Below, one piece after another: positions 42,990 through 52,143 of a stretch of DNA of 64,000 nucleotides. Source of the DNA: Thalassospira sp. MCCC 1A03138 (lineage in GTDB: Bacteria > Pseudomonadota > Alphaproteobacteria > Rhodospirillales > Thalassospiraceae); NCBI RefSeq assembly GCF_002115785.1, contig NZ_JFJY01000006.1, positions 283,114-347,113 on the forward strand, in the 5' to 3' direction. Every line of letters starts with the position of its first letter. Position 1 is the stretch's first letter. Made by a program: the position numbers and the translations under genes. A model generated the notes under the pieces. The model was not told the DNA's origin, did no database searches, and saw only the letters and a list, made by a program, of their open reading frames with translations.

Positions 42990-44057
42990 ATGTTCGCCGT
43001 TACTCGAAAGGCATCGGACGGGCGCAAACGCGCCCGTCTCTTTTCCCGCACCGGCGCAAGCCTTGTGCGGATCGTCTTCTCGCTGCTGATCACTTTTATC
43101 GGCCTGTTGCTGGTCACCTTCCTGATCGGGCGCGTCCTGCCCATTGACCCGGTTCTGGCCGCCGTTGGCGATCATGCCTCCGAACAGGTCTATCAGCGCG
43201 TCAAGGAAGAAATGGGCCTGAACCTGCCGCTTTGGCAGCAGTTCTTTGTCTATATCAGCAATGTGGTTCAGGGTGATTTCGGAACATCGGTTCTGACGTC
43301 AAACCCGGTCCTCGAAGACATCAAGCGCGTCTTCCCCGCAACACTGGAACTGGCCACCCTTGCCACCATCATCGGTGTTTTCCTTGGGGTTCCGGCTGGT
43401 GTTTTTGCCGCGATCAACAAGGGCAAATGGCCCGACCATATCGTGCGCATCATCGGGCTTGCCGGGTATTCAATGCCGATCTTCTGGCTGGGTCTGATGG
43501 GGCTTCTGGTATTTTACCTGAAACTCGACTGGGTTGCCGGTCCGGGCCGTCTGGATGCCTTCTATGTCGATTTCATCGAACCGACCACGGGGCTTATGCT
43601 GGTCGATACCCTGATCGAAGGCGATATGGACCTGTTCTGGAACGCCGTTTCGCACATCATCCTGCCGGCATCGATCCTTGCTTATTTCTCGCTGGCTTAT
43701 ATTGCGCGCATGACCCGCTCCTTCATGCTCGAACAGCTCAGTCAGGAATACATCCTGACCGCACGGGTCAAGGGCATCTCGGAAACCCGGATCATCTGGC
43801 GTCATGCCCTTGGCAATGTGATGGTGCCCCTCGTCACCGTGATTGCGCTGTCTTATGCCAACCTTCTCGAAGGATCAGTCCTGACCGAAATTATCTTTGC
43901 CTGGCCGGGACTGGGTCTTTACATCACCAATTCGCTGCTCAATGCCGACATGAATGCGGTTCTGGGCGGTACCGTCGTCGTGGGTGCGGTGTTCATCGGG
44001 GTCAATATGCTGTCCGATGTGCTCTATCGCCTGCTTGACCCGCGCGCACGGAGATAG
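42990..44057 (+). CDS. ABC transporter permease, DppB type
   Basis: A 355-residue inner-membrane permease with about six hydrophobic segments. LLVTFLIGRVLPIDPV at the N-terminus, the large periplasmic loop and the coupling motif ARVKGISETRIIWRHALGNVMVPLVTV (EAA-like loop) are typical of DppB/OppB. It pairs with the next permease. It begins 15 bases after the binding protein, with AGGGAGA as ribosome site. Confidence 0.93.
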   Translation: MFAVTRKASDGRKRARLFSRTGASLVRIVFSLLITFIGLLLVTFLIGRVLPIDPVLAAVGDHASEQVYQRVKEEMGLNLPLWQQFFVYISNVVQGDFGTSVLTSNPVLEDIKRVFPATLELATLATIIGVFLGVPAGVFAAINKGKWPDHIVRIIGLAGYSMPIFWLGLMGLLVFYLKLDWVAGPGRLDAFYVDFIEPTTGLMLVDTLIEGDMDLFWNAVSHIILPASILAYFSLAYIARMTRSFMLEQLSQEYILTARVKGISETRIIWRHALGNVMVPLVTVIALSYANLLEGSVLTEIIFAWPGLGLYITNSLLNADMNAVLGGTVVVGAVFIGVNMLSDVLYRLLDPRARR

Positions 44058-44063
44058 GTCACC

Positions 44064-44987
44064 ATGAATATCTCAAGCACCACCGAAAAACCCGGCCTGA
44101 AACAGTGGCTGACATCCGATACCCCGCAATCGCGCTGGCAGGCAAAATGCGGTCGCGCATGGCTGGGTTGGCTTAAATTCACCGAAAACAGGCTCGCCAT
44201 GATCGGCCTGTCGATCGTGCTGGCCCTGATCCTTGTCACCATCTTTGCCCCGCTTCTGGCCCCTTATGACCCGCTGGCGGCGGACCTTACCAACCGTATT
44301 CAGTCACCTAGTGCCGAACACTGGTTTGGCACCGATCAGCTGGGCCGCGATATCCTGTCGCGTCTGATTTACGGCGCACAATACACCCTGATGATCGTGG
44401 CTCTTGTGGTGATTACCGCGGCCCCCGTCGGCCTTCTGGTCGGAACAGCCGCCGGGTTCTTTGGCGGCTGGATTGATGCGACATTGATGCGCATCACCGA
44501 TATCTTTCTGGCCTTCCCGAAACTGATCCTGGCGCTGGCCTTTGTTTCCGCATTGGGACCGGGGATCGAAAATGCGGTTCTGGCCATTGCACTGACCGCA
44601 TGGCCACCCTATGCCCGCATTGCGCGCGCCGAAACCATCACGGTCCGCAGGTCCGACTATATCGAAGCCGCCCGCTTGCAGGGTGTCTCGAATATGGGTC
44701 TGATCCTCGGCCACATCACCCCCATGTGCATAAGCTCGCTTGTCGTGCGTGTCACCCTTGATATGGCGGGCATGATCCTGATTGCGGCGGGGCTTGGCTT
44801 CCTTGGACTTGGCGCACAGCCGCCGATGCCTGAATGGGGCGCAATGGTGTCCGAAGGTCGCCAGTTCCTTCTGGAACAATGGTGGGTCTCGACCGTGCCG
44901 GGCCTTGCGATCTTTATCGTAAGCCTCGGCTTCAACCTGCTGGGCGATGGCCTGCGCGATGTTCTTGATCCACGTGGGGGCGACTGA
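44064..44987 (+). CDS. ABC transporter permease, DppC type
   Basis: A 307-residue permease. The N-terminal DppC domain (GWLKFTENRLAMIGLSIV), FGTDQLGRDILSRLIYG and the EAA loop EAARLQGVSNMGLILGHITP are standard. It forms the membrane channel with the upstream permease. The gene starts 6 bases after the preceding stop. Confidence 0.93.
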   Translation: MNISSTTEKPGLKQWLTSDTPQSRWQAKCGRAWLGWLKFTENRLAMIGLSIVLALILVTIFAPLLAPYDPLAADLTNRIQSPSAEHWFGTDQLGRDILSRLIYGAQYTLMIVALVVITAAPVGLLVGTAAGFFGGWIDATLMRITDIFLAFPKLILALAFVSALGPGIENAVLAIALTAWPPYARIARAETITVRRSDYIEAARLQGVSNMGLILGHITPMCISSLVVRVTLDMAGMILIAAGLGFLGLGAQPPMPEWGAMVSEGRQFLLEQWWVSTVPGLAIFIVSLGFNLLGDGLRDVLDPRGGD

Positions 44988-44989
44988 TC

Positions 44990-45832
44990 ATGACGAACGA
45001 AACCCTTCTGTCTGTCAAAAACCTCGCCATCACCTTTTCGACCTCCAAGGGACCGGTCCATGCCGTGCGAGGTGTGTCGTTCGATCTTGGGCGTGAACGG
45101 CTTGGGATTGTTGGCGAATCCGGTTCGGGCAAGTCCCAGACCGGACGCGCCATTCTGGGCCTGACGGCGGCGAATGGCAAAATCACCGCCGATCAGATGC
45201 AATTCCATGATCTGGACCTGCGCAACCTGTCCAAACGCGACTGGCGCAAGGTCCGCGGTGCGCGCATTTCCATGATCATGCAGGACCCGAAATATTCGCT
45301 AAATCCTGTGATGACCATCGGTGATCAGATCATCGAAGCCTACCGCGAACATCACAAGGTCAACGCGACCGAGGCCAAACGCGGCGCCCTTGATATGCTC
45401 GCCGCGGTTAAAATCCGCGATCCCGAACGCGTGTTCAATTCCTACCCGCACGAAGTCTCGGGCGGGATGGGCCAACGCGTCATGATCGCCATGATGCTGA
45501 TCCCCGATCCGGAAATCCTGATTGCCGATGAACCGACATCAGCCCTTGATGTCACGGTACAGCTTCAGGTGATGGCGATCCTTGATGATCTGGTGCGCGA
45601 ACGCGGCATGGCGCTGGTCTTCATCAGCCACGACCTGCATCTGGTCTCAAGCTTCTGCGACCGGGTTCTGGTGATGTATCAGGGCCATGTCGTCGAAGAA
45701 ATCCGCGCATCCGAACTGGATCAGGCCAAACACCCCTATACGCAGGGCCTTTTGAACTGCCTGCCGAAAATGGATGGCAATCATGCCGAACTTCCCGTCC
45801 TGACCCGCGAAGCCAGTTGGGCGGAGGCCTGA
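44990..45832 (+). CDS. ABC transporter ATP-binding protein, DppD type
   Basis: A 280-residue ATPase. Walker A is GESGSGKSQTG, the signature is VSGGMGQRVMIAMML, Walker B is ILIADEPTSALD and the switch histidine lies in FISHDLHLVSSF. It is shorter than many DppD proteins because it lacks most of the C-terminal oligopeptide domain. It starts 2 bases after the permease stop. Confidence 0.93.
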   Translation: MTNETLLSVKNLAITFSTSKGPVHAVRGVSFDLGRERLGIVGESGSGKSQTGRAILGLTAANGKITADQMQFHDLDLRNLSKRDWRKVRGARISMIMQDPKYSLNPVMTIGDQIIEAYREHHKVNATEAKRGALDMLAAVKIRDPERVFNSYPHEVSGGMGQRVMIAMMLIPDPEILIADEPTSALDVTVQLQVMAILDDLVRERGMALVFISHDLHLVSSFCDRVLVMYQGHVVEEIRASELDQAKHPYTQGLLNCLPKMDGNHAELPVLTREASWAEA

Positions 45833-45839
45833 GATAAAA

Positions 45840-46613
45840 ATGACTGCCATGATTGAAATCACCAAACTCAATGCCTGGTTTGACGACAACCATGTCCTCA
45901 AGGACATCGATATTTCGATCCCCTCCAACGGATCATTTGGTCTGGTGGGCGAATCCGGTTCGGGCAAATCAACCGTCCTTCGCACCATCACCGGCCTTGT
46001 AGATGACTGGGAAGGCAACATACTTGTGAATAACAAGGAACTGACCAAAAAGCGCGACAAGACATTTTACCGTCTGGCGCAGATGGTCTTTCAGGATCCA
46101 TTCGGCTCGCTTCATCCACGCCACACGATTGACCGCATCCTGACCGAACCGGTCAATATCCACAAACTCGGCAATTCGGATGCCCGCGTGGTCGAGGCCC
46201 TTAAACAGGTCGGGCTCGATAATTCCTTCCGCTTCCGCTACCCCCATCAGCTTTCCGGCGGGCAGCGCCAGCGTGTCGCGATTGCACGTGCGCTTATTCT
46301 TGAACCGAAAATTCTGCTGCTCGATGAACCGACCTCGGCCCTTGATGTCTCGATCCAGGCCGAAGTGCTGAACCTGCTAACCCGGTTGCGCAATGATCTG
46401 GGCCTTACCTATATCATGGTCAGTCATGATCTCGCCGTGGTCGCCCATATGTGCGACGATATCGCGATCATGAACCACGGCCGCATCGTCGAACGCGCCA
46501 CCGCGGGCCAGCTTGCCGACGGCAAACTGGAAAATCCCTATTCGCAGCAGCTTTTCAAGGCCGCCGGGGGATATGACCGCGCCGTCATCGACAGTTTCGT
46601 GGATTGGGACTGA
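45840..46613 (+). CDS. ABC transporter ATP-binding protein, DppF type
   Basis: A 257-residue ATPase that pairs with the previous one. Walker A GESGSGKSTVLRTI, signature QLSGGQRQRVAIARAL, Walker B ILLLDEPTSALD, switch MVSHDLAVVAHM. Unusually short at the C-terminus for a DppF protein. The GGAGG before it is 12 bases from ATG 45840, or 21 from the second ATG at 45849, so the first is more likely. Confidence 0.93.
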   Translation: MTAMIEITKLNAWFDDNHVLKDIDISIPSNGSFGLVGESGSGKSTVLRTITGLVDDWEGNILVNNKELTKKRDKTFYRLAQMVFQDPFGSLHPRHTIDRILTEPVNIHKLGNSDARVVEALKQVGLDNSFRFRYPHQLSGGQRQRVAIARALILEPKILLLDEPTSALDVSIQAEVLNLLTRLRNDLGLTYIMVSHDLAVVAHMCDDIAIMNHGRIVERATAGQLADGKLENPYSQQLFKAAGGYDRAVIDSFVDWD

Positions 46614-46651
46614 ACACCGGCCCCGCACGCGCCAGAAGAACAAGGGACATC

Positions 46652-47674
46652 ATGAACGTCACCACCGCCCCGCATACCCCCGCCAACCCGTCACGCCATC
46701 GCCCCGCCTTCACGTGGGATGCGCATGCCTGTCTGCCGCTTGATCCCAAAACACCGATCAGCCTGCTTGATAACTATGTCGCGGGCGATGTTGACTATGT
46801 CTGTGTCAATGTCGGCATGGATATGAATTCCGTTGCCCATATCCTGCGCGTGATTGCCGCCTTCCGGGCCAAAATCGCCGCCCACCCGGACAAATACATG
46901 CAGATCGAATGCTTTGATGATCTGGCAATTGCCAAATCAAAAGGGTTGCTGGGGGTTGGTTTCGACCTTGAAGGCTCGGTCATGTTACAGGACATGCCCG
47001 AAATGGTCCCGCTCTTTGCCAAACTGGGCGTAAAGCAGATCCACTTTGCCTATAACCGCAACAATTCGGTGGCGGGCGGTTGCCATGATGACGACATCCC
47101 GCTGACCGCGCTTGGCCATGCCATGGTCCGGGCTGTTAATAACGGCGGCATGATCATGGATTGCTCGCACACCGGTCGTCAAAGCAGCCTTGATATCATG
47201 AAGGCATCGACCAAACCGGTCGTCTTCAGCCATGCCAACCCCAAGGTGCTTGGCAGGCATGAACGCTGCATTGATGATGAACAGATCAAGGCCTGTGCCG
47301 ATACCGGCGGGGTGATCGGCATTTGCGGCTTCCAGCGATTCATCAAATCACCCAACGCCCCCGAAGTCCCCGACATGATCCGCCATATCGACTATGCGGT
47401 AAAACTGGTCGGCGTGGACCATGTCGGCATCGGCCTTGATACGATGCCCAGTGTCGCGGGCACCAACGACTTCCCCGATGGTGTTGACCGCGCCTATTAC
47501 TGGCCCGCAGAACGCGGCTATGGCCCCAATGCAGGCGGTGCTTCCGTATTCGATCCGAAAAAGCTCCCCGCCCTTGCCGACGCCCTGATCACCGGGGGCT
47601 ACAAACCCGACGACGTCGACAAGATCATGGGTGAAAACTTTATCCGCGTGGCAAAGGAATGCTGGACGGCCTGA
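46652..47674 (+). CDS. Membrane dipeptidase (M19 family) with an altered metal ligand
   Basis: A 340-residue zinc peptidase of the renal dipeptidase family that splits dipeptides. Metal-site residues visible are H25, E107 (DLEGS), H173 (CSHTG) and H194 (FSHAN), the last two 21 apart as usual. The expected Asp of the N-terminal HxD motif is C27 (DAHACLPL). HVGIGLD is present. It lacks a signal peptide, so it acts in the cytoplasm on imported peptides. ATG 46652 follows AAGGGA; it is the last gene of the dipeptide operon. Confidence 0.88.
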   Translation: MNVTTAPHTPANPSRHRPAFTWDAHACLPLDPKTPISLLDNYVAGDVDYVCVNVGMDMNSVAHILRVIAAFRAKIAAHPDKYMQIECFDDLAIAKSKGLLGVGFDLEGSVMLQDMPEMVPLFAKLGVKQIHFAYNRNNSVAGGCHDDDIPLTALGHAMVRAVNNGGMIMDCSHTGRQSSLDIMKASTKPVVFSHANPKVLGRHERCIDDEQIKACADTGGVIGICGFQRFIKSPNAPEVPDMIRHIDYAVKLVGVDHVGIGLDTMPSVAGTNDFPDGVDRAYYWPAERGYGPNAGGASVFDPKKLPALADALITGGYKPDDVDKIMGENFIRVAKECWTA

Positions 47675-47791
47675 ACCGCCCAGCCCATTGCCCTGCCCCG
47701 TTGCCTTGTCGTTTTCTCTACGGCAAATGTTTGCGTCGGCCACGTTGCCGATGGTAGGATAAAGTAGGATCAAAAGACGAGAGATCACCTT

Positions 47792-48034
47792 ATGATCAAA
47801 AAGAGCATCACCATCACCGAAACGCAGGAAGCCTGGATTCAGGCCCAGCTTTCAACCGGTCAATACGCATCCGACAGCGAGGTCGTGCGCGAAGCCTTGC
47901 GTGAAAAACAGATGCGCATGGCAGAAATCGAACGCATTCGCAATGCGTTGAATGCTGCCGAGGAAAGCGGTTTTTCCTCAATGGATAAAGAAGATATACG
48001 CGCGAGCGTCAAGGCGGACATGAAGCTCAAATGA
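47792..48034 (+). CDS. parD: ParD-type antitoxin
   Basis: An 80-residue protein. The N-terminal ribbon-helix-helix domain reads KKSITITETQEAWIQAQL and QYASDSEVVREALREKQ, as in ParD/CopG antitoxins. The C-terminal 35 residues (RNALNAAEESGFSSMDKEDI) form the toxin-binding tail. Its stop overlaps the toxin start by 4 bases (ATGA). It probably represses its own promoter; the leader has GTAGGATAAAGTAGGATC-type direct repeats (47752-47770). Confidence 0.88.
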   Translation: MIKKSITITETQEAWIQAQLSTGQYASDSEVVREALREKQMRMAEIERIRNALNAAEESGFSSMDKEDIRASVKADMKLK

Positions 48035-48321
48035 CCGCGTATCGTCTTAGCAAACTCGCAGAAGACGATATCAGACGCTTGTATCGATACGGCATTGAAA
48101 CTTTCGGGCAGCAACACGCGGACATTTATTTTGACGCACTGTTTGAACAGTTCGACAAAATCGCGCGGTCGCCCGCCATTTATCAGGCTGTCGACGATAT
48201 CCACCCCGGATATCGTCGCTGTGTTTTTGCAGCACACACCATTTATTACCGCATGGACGGTAATATCCCTTTGATTATGCGCATTCTGGGTCGCGAAAAC
48301 CCAGATTTATCGGCGGCATAA
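48031..48321 (+). CDS. ParE-type toxin of a ParDE system
   Basis: A 96-residue protein of the RelE/ParE superfamily. LSKLAEDDIRRLYRYGIETFG, YFDALFEQFDKIARSPAIYQ and YRRCVFAAHTIYYRMDGN are the usual blocks. ParE toxins poison DNA gyrase. It overlaps the antitoxin gene. Not to be confused with the topoisomerase IV gene parE 800 bases away. Confidence 0.9.
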   Translation: MTAYRLSKLAEDDIRRLYRYGIETFGQQHADIYFDALFEQFDKIARSPAIYQAVDDIHPGYRRCVFAAHTIYYRMDGNIPLIMRILGRENPDLSAA

Positions 48322-48334
48322 CGACGCCCCATTT

Positions 48335-48420
48335 CCACGTGTCATTCCCACGAAAGCGGGAATCCAGACTTGACGCAACGACGGTTTCCGGCTCGGCACC
48401 TCGCACCGTCCGGAAACCCG
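48335..48420. repeat. REP-like dispersed repeat and inverted repeat
   Basis: ATTCCC-ACGAAAGC-GGGAAT (48344-48363 region) followed by CCAGACTT is the widespread proteobacterial repeat whose translation gives SLDSRFRGND. It is followed by a 9-bp inverted repeat GGTTTCCGG (48383-48391) / CCGGAAACC (48410-48418). It fills the gap between the toxin gene and the convergent thioesterase gene. Confidence 0.55.
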
Positions 48421-48431
48421 AATTTGCCTCT

Positions 48432-48857
48432 TTAAACCGCAACCTCATCCTTGCGCACCGGGCGCGGGCGGCCTTCGGCGTCAATGGCAACAAAGGTAAA
48501 GGTTGCCTCTGTCACCTTGATGCGCGGCGGCTGGTTTTTGCGCAGTACCCAGCTTTCAAGATGCAGCACCATCGATGTATTGCCGATCCGTTCGATATCG
48601 CCATACACGCACACCACATCCCCGACATAGACCGGGCGATGGAACGTCATGCCGTCAACCGCGACCGTGGCGACGCGGCCCTCGGCGATCTGGCTTGCCA
48701 TCACACCGCCCGCGATATCCATCTGCGACATTAGCCAGCCGCCGAAAATATCGCCGCTCGGGTTGGTGTCGGCAGGCATGGCAAGGGTTCGGGTGCACAT
48801 GTCGCCGCGCGGCATGCTGTTGTCGGTACCGTGTGTGATCTCACTCTCATTCGCCAT
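48432..48857 (-). CDS. Acyl-CoA thioesterase, YciA type
   Basis: A 141-residue hotdog-fold enzyme. TNPSGDIFGGWLMSQMDIAG carries the catalytic Asn and Asp, then VATVAVDGMTFHRPVYVGDVVCVYG. YciA proteins hydrolyse short- and medium-chain acyl-CoA. ATG 48857 has AGGAG 8 bases upstream; the frame extends to 48995 with no supporting homology. Monocistronic. Confidence 0.9.
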   Translation of the reverse strand: MANESEITHGTDNSMPRGDMCTRTLAMPADTNPSGDIFGGWLMSQMDIAGGVMASQIAEGRVATVAVDGMTFHRPVYVGDVVCVYGDIERIGNTSMVLHLESWVLRKNQPPRIKVTEATFTFVAIDAEGRPRPVRKDEVAV

Positions 48858-49130
48858 CGGGCTTACTCCTGTCTGAGCCGGTATTTTTATTGGACCTGAC
48901 GGTCTAGGTTTTCGCGACAAGTCTGGCACCGTTTTCTGCGCTGCCACAACGAAATTATGATCTCTGGCAAGACCACCGCTTGCATTCACGCCCAAAAAAC
49001 ATTTTTATGGGCCGCATCTGAAAACATATGATACTCGTTAAGCCTAGGGTCACAAACTTCGTAAAATCAATTAACAGATATACGTCGTTGGACCTTGTTT
49101 TAACATAATAAAGAAGTTGCGTTCCGGGGC

Positions 49131-51113
49131 ATGACCGACCTTTTCGAAGATTCAAACCAATCGACCACAAACGCCTATTCCGCCAAGGACATCGAAGTTC
49201 TCGAAGGCCTGGAGCCTGTGCGCCGCCGTCCCGGTATGTATATCGGGGGTACGGACGATGCCGCACTGCATCACTTGGTTGCCGAAATCCTCGATAACTC
49301 GATGGACGAAGCCGTTGCCGGCCATGCCGACTGGATCGAGCTGGAATTGCGCCCTGACAACACCGTCATGGTGCGCGATAACGGTCGTGGGATTCCGACC
49401 GATCCGCATCCGAAATTCCCCGATAAATCAGCCCTTGAAGTCATCCTGACCACGCTTCATTCGGGCGGCAAGTTTTCGGGCAAGGCCTATGAAACATCCG
49501 GCGGTCTGCATGGTGTGGGTATGTCGGTCGTGAACGCACTGACCGACAAATTCCGGGTCGAAGTCGCACGTGATCGCAAACTGGTATTTCAGGAATATTC
49601 CAAAGGCACCCCGCTCGGTCCACTTCAGGATGGTGGTGCGGTCAATAACCGCCGTGGCACCACGGTCATCTTCCGCCCCGATCCCGAAATTTTCGGCAAC
49701 CGGGCAAAGCTGAAACCCGCCACGATCTTCCGTATGGCGCGCTCCAAGGCGTATCTGTTCAAGGGTGTTGAGATCCGCTGGTCGGTCGATCCGGAATTGC
49801 TGACCAGTGATGACCCGACGCCGCAAAGCGAAGTCCTGAAATTCCCCAACGGGATTCTCGATTACCTGAACATGACCATCGAAGGTCGTGATCTGATCAC
49901 CGAACGCCCGTTCGCAGGCGAAGCCAGGTTTTCCGAAAGTGCCGGTCGCGTCGAATGGGCGATTGCATGGCCGGATGGCGGCGAAGGCTACTTCCATTCC
50001 TATTGTAACACCGTCCCGACCCCGCTTGGCGGCACGCACGAGGCCGGTTTCCGCTATGCCCTGACCAAGGCGATCAAGACCTATGGCGACATGGTCGGTC
50101 AGAAAAAGGCCGCGGCGATCACCGCCGAGGACGTCTTTGGCGGCGGCTGTATTATGCTGTCGGTCTTTATTCCCGATCCGCAGTTCCAGGGCCAGACCAA
50201 GGAAAAGCTTGGCACCGCATCGGCAACCAAGCTGGTTGAAACCGCGGTTCGCGACCATTTCGATCACTGGCTGACCGGTGATACCGAAAATGCCAAGCGC
50301 CTGCTTGAACGCATTATCCTACGCGCCGAAGAACGCCAGCGCCGCAAGGAAAAGAAAGAAACCAAACGCCAGTCGGCAACCCGCCGCCTGCGCCTTCCGG
50401 GCAAGCTTGCCGACTGTTCACGTTCCATCGCGGCTGGCACTGAAATCTTCCTGGTCGAGGGTGACTCGGCAGGTGGTTCTGCCAAACAGGCACGTGATCG
50501 TGAAACACAGGCCGTCTTGCCGCTGCGCGGTAAAATCCTGAACGTTGCCTCCGCGACGCGTGAAAAGATGATGGCCAACCAGGAAATCAAGGACATGATC
50601 GAAGCCTTTGGCTGCGGTTCCGGCTCCGATTTCCGGCTTTCCGATCTGCGCTATGAACGCATCATCATCATGACCGATGCGGACGTTGATGGCGCGCATA
50701 TCGCATCGCTTCTGATGACCTTCTTCTATCAGGAAATGACCGGTCTTATTGAAAACGGTAACCTGTATCTTGCCATGCCGCCGCTTTATCGCCTGACACA
50801 GGGCGGAAAATCCATCTATGCCATGGATGACGCGGAAAAAGAGGTCCTGCTCGATACCGAATTCAAAAACCGTGGCAAGGTCGAGATTTCCCGATTTAAA
50901 GGTCTGGGTGAAATGCCGCCCCAGCAGCTTCGCGAAACCACGATGGCGCACAAAAAACGCACATTGCTGCGCGTCTGCCTGCCCGATGCGGCCGAACCCG
51001 ATGCCCGAGGCCAGACCAAGGATCTGGTCAATCGCCTGATGGGCAAAAAGCCGGAGCTCCGCTTCCAGTTCATTCAGGAACATGCCCGCTTTGTCGAGGA
51101 TATCGACGTCTGA
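49131..51113 (+). CDS. parE: DNA topoisomerase IV subunit B
   Basis: A 660-residue type II topoisomerase ATPase subunit. The GHKL ATPase has EILDNSMDEA, DNGRGIP and GGLHGVGMSVVNAL; the transducer domain follows; the TOPRIM domain has EGDSAGGSAKQARDR, PLRGKILN and the DADVDGAHI metal site. The length (about 660) and the RRGT-less insert fit ParE better than GyrB, which is about 800. It partners ParC, not in this window, in decatenating daughter chromosomes. The ribosome site is weak. A terminator follows. Confidence 0.95.
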   Translation: MTDLFEDSNQSTTNAYSAKDIEVLEGLEPVRRRPGMYIGGTDDAALHHLVAEILDNSMDEAVAGHADWIELELRPDNTVMVRDNGRGIPTDPHPKFPDKSALEVILTTLHSGGKFSGKAYETSGGLHGVGMSVVNALTDKFRVEVARDRKLVFQEYSKGTPLGPLQDGGAVNNRRGTTVIFRPDPEIFGNRAKLKPATIFRMARSKAYLFKGVEIRWSVDPELLTSDDPTPQSEVLKFPNGILDYLNMTIEGRDLITERPFAGEARFSESAGRVEWAIAWPDGGEGYFHSYCNTVPTPLGGTHEAGFRYALTKAIKTYGDMVGQKKAAAITAEDVFGGGCIMLSVFIPDPQFQGQTKEKLGTASATKLVETAVRDHFDHWLTGDTENAKRLLERIILRAEERQRRKEKKETKRQSATRRLRLPGKLADCSRSIAAGTEIFLVEGDSAGGSAKQARDRETQAVLPLRGKILNVASATREKMMANQEIKDMIEAFGCGSGSDFRLSDLRYERIIIMTDADVDGAHIASLLMTFFYQEMTGLIENGNLYLAMPPLYRLTQGGKSIYAMDDAEKEVLLDTEFKNRGKVEISRFKGLGEMPPQQLRETTMAHKKRTLLRVCLPDAAEPDARGQTKDLVNRLMGKKPELRFQFIQEHARFVEDIDV

Positions 51114-51137
51114 TCGGATTAAAATTCTTCATCATCA

Positions 51138-51164
51138 AACCCGGTGCCCTGCGCCGGGTTTTTT
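51138..51164 (+). terminator. Terminator after parE
   Basis: AACCCGG pairs with CCGGGTT, 9-base loop, then a run of six T. Confidence 0.85.
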
Positions 51165-51199
51165 GTCCCTGACAGCCTGACAAACAAAGCGGACACATA

Positions 51200-52120
51200 A
51201 TGACCCACAATTATGCCGCCATCCTCCAGGATATTTCGGACGCGATCCATCAGACCGATTTTGCCGATGCCCGCAAGGTCGACTATATCCCGGCCCTCGC
51301 CAGCGTCCCCGACGATCATTTTGCCATGGTGCTGCGCACCGCCGATGGAAACGAACTTGCCATTGGCCAGGCCGACCTGCCCTTTTCCATCCAAAGCATT
51401 TCCAAGGTCTTCGCCCTTGTGCTGGCGCAGCGTGCGCATGGTTACGATTTATGGAAGGCCGTCCGGCGCGAACCATCCGGTTCGGCCTTCAATTCCCTGA
51501 TCCTGCTTGAACAGGAACACGGCATCCCGCGCAATCCCTTCATCAATGCCGGTGCGATCCGTGTTGCTGATCTGATCGCATCACGCTACGCCAATCCGGA
51601 CCGTTCGGTGGCCGAATTCCTTGGTCAGCTTTGCGGCAACCCCGGCATTCGCGTCGATAACGATGTCTATCTGTCAGAAGATCAGCACGGTAATCGCAAC
51701 CGGGCGATTGCCTATCTGATGAAAAGCTTCGGCAAGCTTGATAACCCGGTCGAAGACGTCGTACGCGCCTATTTCAAGCAATGCTCGGTCGCGATGACCG
51801 CCCGTGAAATGGCGCGGGCCGCCTTCTTCCTTGCCAACAAGGGTGTCGGCATTGACGGTCGCACCGTGATCGCACCCGGGGAAACCAGCCGCATCAACGC
51901 CCTGATGCTGACATGCGGGATGTATGACGGGGTGGGCGATTTTGCCTTCACCGTTGGCATCCCGGCCAAAAGCGGGGTTGGCGGCGGGATCATCGGCGTC
52001 ATTCCCGGTGAATTTTCCGTCTGTGTCTGGTCGCCGCGCCTTGATACACGCGGCAATTCCGCCGCGGGCATCAAGGCACTTGAAATGCTGATCCGCGCCA
52101 TCGGACGATCCGTTTTCTGA
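51200..52120 (+). CDS. glsA: Glutaminase A
   Basis: A 306-residue serine-dependent glutaminase (beta-lactamase fold) that converts glutamine to glutamate and ammonia. The catalytic SxxK motif is in SIQSISKVFAL; other marks are EPSGSAFNSL, INAGAIRVADLI, YLSEDQHGNRNRAIAYLM and KSGVGGGIIGVIPG. The length matches the family (about 305). It starts 36 bases after the parE terminator with only a weak ribosome site. Confidence 0.95.
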   Translation: MTHNYAAILQDISDAIHQTDFADARKVDYIPALASVPDDHFAMVLRTADGNELAIGQADLPFSIQSISKVFALVLAQRAHGYDLWKAVRREPSGSAFNSLILLEQEHGIPRNPFINAGAIRVADLIASRYANPDRSVAEFLGQLCGNPGIRVDNDVYLSEDQHGNRNRAIAYLMKSFGKLDNPVEDVVRAYFKQCSVAMTAREMARAAFFLANKGVGIDGRTVIAPGETSRINALMLTCGMYDGVGDFAFTVGIPAKSGVGGGIIGVIPGEFSVCVWSPRLDTRGNSAAGIKALEMLIRAIGRSVF

Positions 52121-52143
52121 CCGGATTTGCCGATCAAAAAGGA

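Noticed and set aside
49428..50267. A 279-residue open frame on the minus strand
   Set aside because: Antisense shadow of topoisomerase IV parE, caused by GC-biased third positions.
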